Assembly: GCA_003024985.2 (NCBI GenBank)
Contig: PXIH01S0009632.1
Direction: 5' to 3' (one strand)
DNA length: 17,003 nucleotides
From: Euperipatoides rowelli
Taxonomy: Eukaryota > Onychophora > Udeonychophora > Euonychophora > Peripatopsidae
The notes under the pieces were generated by a model. It had not been told where the DNA came from. It did no database searches and saw nothing but the letters and a program-made list of their open reading frames with translations. The position numbers and the translations under genes are program-made. The stretch's first letter is position 1. Every line of letters starts with the position of its first letter. Of this stretch, positions 10,403 through 17,003 are shown one piece after another.

Positions 10403-11019
10403 CAGGGATGACAAATAGGATTTGTTCAGCGTGCCAAAATTAAACAAATTTTCATTTTCATTTTGGCCAAAGTGCCGAAATGTGGGTGTCTAGGTTGAAC
10501 AATTTTGATAAGTTTTTTTTCTTTTCTTTTTTTTTGTTTTAGTTGTATGGATGTTTTGTTTCCCTTTTGACACATCTGATAAGCTCTTTTTTTATCTTTT
10601 GACAGATTTGATACTTTTTTTTATTTTATGGACATTTTGTTTTCCTTTTGACAGCTTTGATAAGCTTTTTTTATTTTATGGATGTTTTGTTTTCCTTTTG
10701 ACAGATTTGATAAGCTTTTTTTGGTATGGACATTTTGTTCCTATTGACAGATTTGATAAGCTTTTTTTTGTACGGACATTGTTTCCCTATTGTCAGATTT
10801 GATAAGCTTTTTTTGTATGGACATTTTGTTGCCCTATTAACAGATTTGATAAGATTTTTTTTGTACGGACATTTTGTTTATTGACAGATTTGATATGCTT
10901 TTTTTTTTGAATGTGCAGATTTTTAAACTTAAACATTTTGGTTGGGTGTACATTCTGGCGTGCCGCCAAAAATCTAAAGTGCCGTCTTCAGCACCTGTGC
11001 CACCTATTTGCCATCCCTG
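10403..11019. mobile_element. Non-autonomous hAT element 1 (617 bp)
   Basis: Termini CAGGGATGACAAATAGG (10403-10419) and CCTATTTGCCATCCCTG (11003-11019) match at 16 of 17 positions. They are flanked by a perfect 8-bp target duplication, ACCTCAGG (10395-10402 and 11020-11027), diagnostic of the hAT superfamily. CAGGGATG also resembles the terminus of the maize Ac element. Subterminal words GTGCC/GCCAAAA occur at both ends. The middle is an eight-unit tandem array (10569-10905). No transposase remains, so movement would have needed an autonomous relative. Removing the element rejoins CACCTCAGGGAATTATGATA in the composite transposon. Confidence 0.92.
10569..10905. repeat. Tandem array of GACAGATTTGATAAGC units
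   Basis: Eight units with core GACAGATTTGATAAGC plus a T run and TATGGACATTTTGTT start near 10569, 10601, 10650, 10700, 10746, 10792, 10839 and 10883. Spacing is irregular at first (32-50 bp) and then about 46 bp. The 83-codon plus-strand frame at 10551-10802 is a Phe-rich translation of this array and not a gene. Confidence 0.9.
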
Positions 11020-11434
11020 ACCTCAGGGAATTATGATACCCAATTTTTTTCTGCTTTTATGTACAGTATTATATATAGAGTGCCACAGTAAAGCTTAATT
11101 GTGAGACACTGATGGTACTGTATATACATTATAACGAACTACCTCATTAAAAGCTTATTGTTTTTTTTTTTTTATTGATTGATTGGTACTTTCAAGTGAC
11201 ATCTGAGCTATTTCAAGGTAGGCTATAATTATCTTCCTAACATGTCATTTACGAAAACCATCGCATTCGTAAATAATTTATGTGTTAAAACGAGGTGGCA
11301 GTTCGTTGAATTTAATTATCTCCTGAAATATTCAAAATCGCCTGAATGTACTAAAAAAATTATGCATTTGTTAAATTGTATGCACGATCTCTTTGTCATA
11401 TAAAGGAGAGATAGTTCGTACAAATTTTGCTTAT

Positions 11435-11470
11435 TGTTCGCATGTTAGAGGCTGCACCCTCTAGCGAACA
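11435..11470. repeat. Bulged 13-bp hairpin
   Basis: TGTTCGC (11435-11441) pairs with GCGAACA (11464-11470), and TAGAGG (11446-11451) pairs with CCTCTA (11458-11463). There is a 4-nt bulge on the left arm and a 6-nt loop. It lies in the residual body of the composite transposon, so it is probably transposon-derived. The motif TGCACCCTCTAGCG is of a kind common in animal repeats. Confidence 0.45.
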
Positions 11471-11540
11471 GTTGTCTGTTTTAGTTTACAATTTATTTTA
11501 TCAAACTGTAAGCTAGAGGAAACTTTGCAGTTCCCTAGGC

Positions 11541-11950
11541 CTGGGGTGGCCAACCTTTTTGTACCCTAGAGCACATTCTAAAATACCGGTAGGGTGGCGG
11601 GCAACATCTATATTTCCGTAATGACGAAAATGTATCCACAGATGCCAATAACGCGGTAGAATGTGGATTGTATCGCCTGTATTTAGACAATTCTCTAACT
11701 ATCCCCACCACTACTCAATTCGGCCGTCTGCGTGTATTGCACTCAAGTTCGCTTCGTGTTAACTTGGCACAAAAGGTGTAATTAAAGAGGTCGATTTAAA
11801 AGAAAACAACTATCTAAAATTGGTTGCCTAACAATTAACAATCTAAATTAACTTGGACAAGATTTTATTTTGTGGTCGAACAGCACCGGGCACACACAAA
11901 TTGGTCGTCATGCGCCATGGTGCCCACTGACACAGGGTTGGTAACCCCTG
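11541..11950. mobile_element. Non-autonomous hAT element 2 (410 bp)
   Basis: Ends CTGGGGTGGCCAACC (11541-11555) and GGTTGGTAACCCCTG (11936-11950) match at 12 of 15 positions. The flanking 8-bp duplications CCCTAGGC (11533-11540) and CTCTAGGC (11951-11958) differ at one position. This terminus type (CAGGGGTGGCCAACC) is common among animal hAT elements. No coding capacity. The inside (about 11615-11672: GTAATGACGAAAAT, then AATGTGGATTGTAT) is shared with the right end of MITE B at 8340-8576. The body is less AT-rich than its surroundings. Confidence 0.88.
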
Positions 11951-12274
11951 CTCTAGGCAATAGCGCCCTCACCGTGGTGTTCTACTACTATTGTCAAAGG
12001 AGGAGGTTTTCATTTATTTTGTACACCCTTATTTTTTCATCTACAATAGAACCAGTCAAATAAAAACTTTTATTTTAACTGCCAGTTTTTATTCCGTAGT
12101 GTTACTTTCATCTGCAGACGCACCTATTGTAGTGGTTTTGCTGCCTCTTCTAAGCAAAATCGCTATCACATATACAGTATATCAGAATTTTTGGGTAATG
12201 CTGAGACATAAAGAAAAATAAGTAATAATTTTTCAAACATCCACCTTGTACACATGTAAGCCAAAAATTGAAAC

Positions 12275-13070
12275 TAGGGATGCACCGATTAATCGGCAGG
12301 TAATTGGTAATCGGCTTAATCGGCTCTTTTCCGATTAATCGGTAATAGGCCTGTTTTTGCCGATTAATCGGCTTTAATAATTACCCATTTTTTGCTAAAT
12401 TTAAGTCAGTTAATTAATCTTGACCAACAGACATCAGATTTTTCTGAATACTGAAAAGAGAATATTANGGATTTTTCATTGGGCTGCTGACTTTTAATGA
12501 AGAGTTGGCCAATTACTGCAATGTAATTAACAAATTAGGGATTTTTCATTGGGCTGCTGACTTTTAATGAAGAGTTGGCCGATTACTGTAAAGAAAATAA
12601 CAAGTTAGGGATTTTTCATTGGGCTGCTGACTTTTAATGAAGAGTTGGCCAATTACTGCAATGTAATTAACAAATTAGGGATTTTTCATTGGGCTACTAT
12701 CTTATAATGCAGAGTTGGCCAATTACTCCAATGTAATTAACAAATTAGGGATTTTTCATTGGGCTGCTAACTTTTAATGCAGAGTTGGCCAATTACTGAA
12801 ATGTAATTAAAAAATTAGGGATTTTTCATTGGCTGCTGACTAAAAGAGTTGGCCGAGTACTGCAATGTAATTAACAAATTAAGGATTTTTCATTGGGCTC
12901 CTGACTTTTAATGAAGAGTTGGCCGATTACTGCAATGTAAGTAATAAATTAGTGATGTTTCATTGGGCTGCTGACTTTTAATCAAAAGTTGGCCGATTAA
13001 TCCGTAATCGGCCGATTATTAAAGGCCGATTAATCGGTAATTGGCCAAAGTGCTTATCGGTGCATCCCTA
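12275..13070. mobile_element. Non-autonomous hAT element 3 (796 bp)
   Basis: The terminal repeats TAGGGATGCACCGAT (12275-12289) and ATCGGTGCATCCCTA (13056-13070) are identical over 15 bp. Flanking duplications ATTGAAAC (12267-12274) and GTTGAAAC (13071-13078) differ at one base. TAGGGATG is the hAT terminus seen also in Ac. Several copies of the palindrome CCGATTAATCGG or near-matches lie at both ends (12286-12372 and 12992-13037); subterminal repeats of this kind are the usual transposase-binding sites of hAT elements. The centre is a 70-bp tandem array. No transposase remains. An N lies at 12468. Confidence 0.93.
12461..13004. repeat. 70-bp tandem array, about 7.7 copies
   Basis: Units containing ATTTTTCATTGGGCTGCTGA and AGAGTTGGCC start (at ATTTTTCATT or its variant) at 12471, 12541, 12611, 12681, 12751, 12821, 12885 and 12955. 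Seven units are exactly or nearly 70 bp. The one starting at 12821 is 64 bp because GGGCTGC became GGCTGC and part of CTTTTAATG was lost. The array lies wholly inside hAT element 3. Confidence 0.95.
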
Positions 13071-13236
13071 GTTGAAACCATGATTTTATAAGGGTTATGA
13101 TTATGAAAATCGAATTTTCACAGAAGTACACCAAAGTTCAAGCATATTCTTACACTTTGGATACTAGAGATATAATCTGAGGGGGCGTATCAAATTACCC
13201 AGAAATCAGGTGTATCATAATTAACCCGGTTCTCCC

Positions 13237-13404
13237 TATGTACTAAATATTGAATTAATATTATTGGGCTAGCCTATTTTTAAGATAAAAATTATATTTT
13301 GTGTCTACATGGGTGAAAGGTGGAACTATGTTCTGTAGATTTATTTTACACTGTTTTGTTCTAGGGACAGTGAGAAAAAAATAATTAGGCCTACGTTAAA
13401 GATT
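13237..13404. other. Short spacer, no feature
   Basis: AT-rich DNA between the composite transposon and the SINE-like unit. It holds AGGCCTACG near 13387 and nothing else that I can support. Confidence 0.5.
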
Positions 13405-13570
13405 AAAAAAAAAGGTGACTTCACTCCTTTCTTGGACTCCACTGGGGGAGCTTTCTCCCTGAAACCCACAAACCTTTTGGTGTCCTTCGTTTCACTCTTG
13501 TTCATATGGTATGCCTACCTGCGATGTCTGGATTTACAGTCTGCCATCATACCAACTGCTCCACCAAGGC
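13405..13570 (-). mobile_element. tRNA-derived SINE-like unit
   Basis: Read from 13570 downward, the sequence opens like a tRNA: GCCTTGG, then TGGAGCAGTTGG, which fits the Pol III A box at 11 of 12 positions. It continues with an anticodon-arm-like segment GCAGACTGTAAATCC, whose loop CTGTAAA would carry GTA (Tyr), and then ATCGCAGGT. The expected B box (GGTTCGAATCC) is not intact, so this is not a functional tRNA. A non-tRNA body with a small GGGAG-AAAG-CTCCC hairpin (13446-13459) follows, ending in a 9-base T run on the minus strand (13413-13405). This head-plus-body plan fits a SINE. No clear target duplication was found. A decayed tRNA-Tyr pseudogene is the alternative. Confidence 0.5.
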
Positions 13571-13698
13571 ATTGATATTACTATAAACACTACTGTATGG
13601 AAAATATTTACTTAAATTAATCAGTTTATAATAATAGCCTATAGGTATTTATTCCATATTAAAACTAATATACTGTAGGTATTTAAATTCCATTCTTA

Positions 13699-13812
13699 CT
13701 AGCGTTTATGCCCGTTGCATGGGCATCAAATATTTCTAAAAATAGTTCACACACCGAGCATAGATGGCGCTGTTACTGGCTTCGGAACAAGATCATATTC
13801 CAATTAGAGTTT
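13699..13812 (-). mobile_element. Helitron-like fragment C2
   Basis: The minus-strand 3' end is CTAG (13702-13699) followed by host T. A hairpin GCCC-ATGCAAC-GGGC lies 7 nt upstream. The AGATGGCGCTGTTACTGGC block (13762-13780) and TATTTCTAAAAATAGTTC match element C1 at 4594. Compared with C1 it lacks the AGAGAAAACACCAC segment and the second hairpin, and it is truncated on its 5' side. Confidence 0.55.
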
Positions 13813-13816
13813 TAGA

Positions 13817-13980
13817 CTAGTGAATATGTCCGTTACATGAGCATCCAACATTCTTTTTGTTTAAGCCCGTTACACGGCATGAAAAAAAAATTTTTTAACT
13901 AAGAGAAAACACCACTTAAAGTTTCTAAAAATAGTTCCTGTGCTGAACATAGATGGCACTGTTACTGGCTTCGGGTTATA
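13817..13980 (-). mobile_element. Helitron-like fragment C3
   Basis: The minus-strand terminus CTAG (13820-13817) is followed by host T. It keeps the two hairpin-like segments of C1 (CCGTTACATGAGC at 13830-13842 and GCCCGTTACACGGC at 13865-13878), the AAGAGAAAACACCAC segment and AGATGGCACTGTTACTGGC (13951-13969). The 5' part is missing. Its 3' end lies only a few bases from the 5' edge of C2 in the same orientation, a head-to-tail arrangement. Confidence 0.55.
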
Positions 13981-15099
13981 GATAATTTAACAAGTCAGTT
14001 AAAAAAAAATCTAAGGGCTGACTAGTTCTATTGATACTAACCTTTTTAATTCACCGCTTCAGGAAATTCTTCTATTTTCCTTATTGACACATTATTTTTG
14101 GTTCACATTTCTTTCAATTTTAGTGTTCCTGATTGTATCAAATTGATACCCGATTTCATTCTTCATAGATGCATTAAAAAAAATGAATACATTGAATTAA
14201 CTTACCACATGACGGAAATTTAATTTTTATTTTTTTATTTTTCAATATACTATATATATTATCTTTTGCTCTTTATATACGGTAGTACAAAAAGAGTTTT
14301 AATTTTATTTTATTGTGCATTTATAACCAAAACTGGGTGTCCTTTTATGAGGACAATACAGGCATATAAGAGATCGAATACAAAATTTGGTTTAAAGTTT
14401 TATTATTCAAATGAACAAAATATTAAAAGTTGTTTTTGTGAAAACTAATATAAAAGTAAACAAAATGGTAAAAAAAATTTCTCAGGCCAACTTACAGTAT
14501 ACAGTCATGTATTTGATAACTTTTGAAACAGAAGGCCTAGGCTATATAATGCATATTACATTTTACCCTGTTTGCCAAAACTTTGTTGTAGCAATCATTA
14601 TCTTTCATTGTAATACAATTGTTGTGTTTAATAATATGTAAGCCTCAACGCATGACCGGAATATAACACCGCTTCAATATACTTCATAAAATCAATACAA
14701 TTTCATAAAATAACCGGATATCCAACAATATTTAAATATTTTTTATTTACTTTAGTGGTTATTTATTTTCCTCGATGTGTATCTAAAACATTGATTTTCT
14801 ACATAGCCAGGCTACTGCATTTAAAAATTCTTTCACAAATATCAAAAAACCTCCTCCATGCGTAGAGCGGGACACGACAAAATTAATCAATAAAATTCAG
14901 CCACCTAATTCATTGATTTATTTATACATTAGTTAACACATTATTGTCAACTCCCGTTAGGGGTTTACTCTAAAGTTAAGTTGCAAACAATATTTATAGG
15001 TCAAATACCTCCTTGGACATTAATTAGTATACATCAAATTTAATACCATTAGGCCTATTAAAAATAAAATACAAAGAATAGAATAAAAATCAAACATTA
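13981..15099. other. AT-rich stretch without a gene
   Basis: No recognisable coding, RNA or transposon feature. The short plus-strand frames at 14266-14448 and 14411-14641 are Phe/Ile/Lys/Asn-rich, as expected from AT-rich DNA. Confidence 0.5.
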
Positions 15100-16363
15100 A
15101 CATAGTTAAGACTAATAAACATTTGCACTTGGAAGAACAAAAATCTAACAATAATCCAGTGATCGTTTGAATATATCTAGAATCTGATTCCTCTAAAGCA
15201 GAAGTACAGCTTCTTTTTTTGATCTTTGATTTGAATTGATGGCAGTAAATCTATCACTATCCTTCACCTGAATTTCCATTGATCAAGTTTATCACCTTGC
15301 CTGTTGAGCTGCCTGGAATTTTGAACACATAGATCAATACAACAAGATATTAAATAGAAATATAATGTATTTTGCCTCTGATTCCTATTCTGCAGAGACT
15401 GACATTTTGTTTACTTTGATCTACTCCATCCATATATTTATTTTACTGATGAATTGGACCTGGCTGGTCAATGGATAGATTATCTTTCTGAGAAACTTAG
15501 GGAACAGGGTGCATTGGTAACACAGAAACAAAATTGACACATTAATAATATTGTTGTCTTTCCACTTAAATATTACAATAGAATTGTCATTAGTAACTCC
15601 GATGTAATATGAGTTATGGCAATTTTTCTTTTCAGTTTTTTTTTAACATTAGTTGACAATTAGACATGCAGTAATCTTTAATTGTTGCAGTTCCTCTAAT
15701 ATTTCTTTGGAAAAATTCTTCTAACAAAGCAACAGTAGTTAAAAAATTATCAAAAAAGTTGTAGCCTAAGGGAAGTGACCTTGGTATTGTTCCACCCATA
15801 CAATATCACTACTTGTGGCTCCCTCTCATAATTTAAAATTTGTCTAATTGGTTTTTCTTTGATAAATTGTTTACAGCCAGGCTTATCAAAATATGGTACC
15901 ATACCTTCATCAATGCAGTGATCCTCAGATCGAGGAGCAAATTCCTGACAGAGTTGATTCCAATATGGTAATCAAAAATAATCCAAACTTTAGCAAAATG
16001 ATCATTGATAATATTGTTGTCATTGTCACTGCAAGGAAAGTTTCCCGTAATGAGGTAAAATTATCTTTTGTCCAAGCATCTGCTACAATTTCATACTGTG
16101 CGTCTTTAGTCATTTCTCTAAATAATCTTCTTCAAGATACACCCACTAAGAATGAACATCCAATTAAACTTCTAAATTCCGGTTGTAGAAACAGCTACAA
16201 CTTATTTTTGTTTTTGATTTGTAGGCCTATATGAATAGGTATTGAAAATATCAGGAAAAAAGTTTGAAAATAAATCTGTTTATGAACAGTTAATTAGGAA
16301 CAAACCTTTGGGTTAGCCATGTCATATTGTCATATTTAAATTACCCTTTTTCCAGATATACTT
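15100..16363 (-). pseudogene. piggyBac-family transposase pseudogene
   Basis: Decayed DDE_Tnp_1_7-type transposase, which in life cuts and pastes a TTAA-flanked transposon in the nucleus. Reading down the minus strand: KYIWKKG (16363) and TDLFSNFF (16279), like the N-terminal lead-in; MTKDAQYEIVADAW (16113); SDNDNNIINDHFAKVW to FDYH (16030-15965); then CIDEGMVPYF with a KQFIKEKPIR block, whose Asp at 15911-15909 matches catalytic D268 of the moth enzyme. FDNFLTTVALLEE carries the second Asp (15751-15749), KWKDN follows near 15553, and MDGVDQSKQN carries the third (15421-15419); D450 is replaced by Lys. LDQWKFR (15287) and a faint DHWII (about 15150) mark the C-terminus. At least four frame changes and several stops make it dead. 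The block after KPIR is garbled. No terminal repeats or TTAA flanks were found. Intron-like decay alone cannot explain the breaks. Confidence 0.9.
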
Positions 16364-16579
16364 TTTATTGTTCAGTTTATAATCATTTACATTTGTGCAA
16401 TAGAATTGTCAATTTGTCATCATTATATTCTATTTTTATCTCCTCTTTAGCTCACATCTGAAAGTTGTTCAATGAGACCTGTTCTTTTTCCCATTAATTC
16501 CAATTGTATTGGAGGGGGCATTGTTACAATAAAACATTCAGTATTGTGTGTCGTGTGATATGTCAACTTTATCATAACA
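16364..16579. other. Spacer between pseudogene and Helitron-like end
   Basis: No clear feature. If the piggyBac coding region started further upstream or the element had 5' terminal repeats, they should lie here, but I could not recognise them. Confidence 0.45.
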
Positions 16580-16905
16580 CTAGCTGAAATATCCGTCTTT
16601 GCCTGGGTCCCGGCATTTCCCGGGACCTGCCCTCCAAAAAATCTAAAAATATGTTTTCATTGTCTACACTATGCAACCTACCCACATACCAAATTTCAAG
16701 TTTGTGCCATGTTGGGAAGTATGCTAAACACTTCAGGCTTATTACCCATCCCTCATCCCCAAAAATGCAAAAGTCTATTTTCATTATCTACACTATGCAA
16801 CCTACACTATGCCAAATTTCTTATTTAAAATACTGTCCATTGACCCCAAGACAACGATATCCTAACTCCTCAATGATACATTCATTATCTACAACTATGC
16901 CACTT
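16580..16905 (-). mobile_element. Helitron-like element D with tandem modules
   Basis: The minus-strand terminus CTAG (16583-16580) is followed by host T, as in C1, C2 and C3; the host-side context AACACTAGC is shared with C1. A strong GC hairpin, GGTCCCGG (16606-16613) with CCGGGACC (16620-16627) around a 6-nt loop, stands out in AT-rich DNA 22 nt from the end. The body repeats CATTRTCTACACTATGC (16658, 16782 and, modified, 16883) and ACCAAATTTCAAGTTT-like words, the same module style as in C1 though the sequence differs. No coding part is seen. The element runs into the inverted repeat at the window end, so its true length is unknown. Confidence 0.5.
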
Positions 16906-17001
16906 AAAGTGGCATAGTGTAGATAGTCTAATGAATGTTTGTTTGTATGTGTGTTTGTTATCATTGAGGAGTCAGGATATACATTTACATTGTTGTCTTG
17001 G
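16846..17001. repeat. Large imperfect inverted repeat, cut by window end
   Basis: The arms meet at 16906. ACTATGCCACTT (16895-16906) and AAGTGGCATAGT (16908-16919) are perfect complements around one base. Outward, CATTCATTATCTAC, TCCTCAATGAT and CCAAGACAAC (16846) all recur in reverse complement on the right, ending with GTTGTCTTGG (16992-17001). The right arm has extra bases, including a TTTGTTTGTATGTGTGTTTG stretch. It looks like two copies of the same element joined head to head; the second continues beyond the window. Confidence 0.85.
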
Positions 17002-17003
17002 AG

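Larger units (their letters stand above)
10167..13236. mobile_element. Composite TA-flanked transposon holding three hAT elements
   Basis: The left end (from 10167, GGGTCAACCAGGGTAATTCT) and the right end (to 13236, read on the minus strand GGGAGAACCGGGTTAATTAT) agree at 19 of the first 24 positions. Both are flanked by TA, as expected of a Tc1/mariner-type target duplication. A subterminal word GGGNAATTATGATAC recurs: near 10178, 10380 and 11026 on the plus strand, and near 13212-13225 and 13188-13201 on the minus strand. Three complete hAT elements with their own 8-bp duplications sit inside; without them about 1.2 kb of non-coding host element remains. No transposase was recognised. Alternative: a family with a longer target duplication that has decayed to TA. 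Confidence 0.6.

Noticed and set aside
10551-10802. 83-codon Phe-rich open frame that could pass for a membrane protein
   Set aside because: It is the translation of a tandem array inside a non-autonomous hAT element.
12461-13004. Regularly spaced repeats as a CRISPR array
   Set aside because: The repeats are contiguous 70-bp tandem units without unique spacers, they sit inside hAT terminal repeats, and the DNA is eukaryotic.
13496-13570. Functional tRNA-Tyr gene
   Set aside because: The anticodon stem is mismatched, no intact B box is seen and the acceptor stem cannot close. A SINE head or pseudogene fits better.
15893-16234. 113-codon plus-strand open frame, the second longest here
   Set aside because: It is antisense to the piggyBac transposase pseudogene, whose conserved motifs read on the minus strand. 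The plus-strand peptide shows no recognisable domain.
16651-16917. 88-codon plus-strand open frame
   Set aside because: It runs through the tandem modules and palindrome of Helitron-like element D, and its peptide repeats reflect the DNA modules.

Overview
The window looks like a stretch of nuclear DNA from an animal, probably a marine invertebrate. I cannot place the species. It is strongly AT-rich, full of homopolymer runs, and has no long open reading frame, no operon-like gene order and no Shine-Dalgarno signals. What can be recognised is transposon debris of eukaryotic type: hAT, piggyBac, MITEs, Helitron-like ends and a tRNA-derived SINE-like unit. I see no intact host protein-coding gene. 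The window is best read as intergenic or long-intron DNA. Three single N bases (4048, 7625, 12468) show that this is a draft assembly.

Layout. Bases 1-2956 are mostly featureless, with a GGGTTTTTTC-type repeat (about 390-575) and degenerate tandem modules carrying CCGGAAGT-like cores (about 835-1195). A 247-bp inverted-repeat MITE (family A) lies at 2957-3203, and a second copy in the opposite orientation lies at 7504-7761. A Helitron-like non-autonomous element occupies about 4594-5183 on the minus strand. A 23-bp minisatellite lies at 7964-8055, MITE B at 8340-8576, and another inverted-repeat unit at 9574-9814.

The densest part is 10167-13236. It appears to be one TA-flanked inverted-terminal-repeat transposon that holds three separate non-autonomous hAT elements, each with its own terminal repeats and 8-bp target duplication: 10403-11019, 11541-11950 and 12275-13070. 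Two of the three carry internal tandem arrays (8 units each). To its right are a minus-strand tRNA-derived SINE-like unit (13405-13570) and two more Helitron-like fragments placed head to tail (13699-13980).

The only convincing protein-coding remnant is a piggyBac-family transposase pseudogene on the minus strand (about 15100-16363). The three catalytic Asp positions of the DDD transposase fold can still be located in it, but they are spread over different reading frames and interrupted by stops. The window ends in a fourth Helitron-like end (16580 onward) that runs into a large imperfect inverted repeat centred near 16906 and cut by the window edge.

The elements do not form a working pathway. 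They record repeated insertion of several cut-and-paste and rolling-circle transposon families. Some MITE modules (MITE A core, MITE B end) recur inside elements with unrelated termini, which points to shuffling between families.
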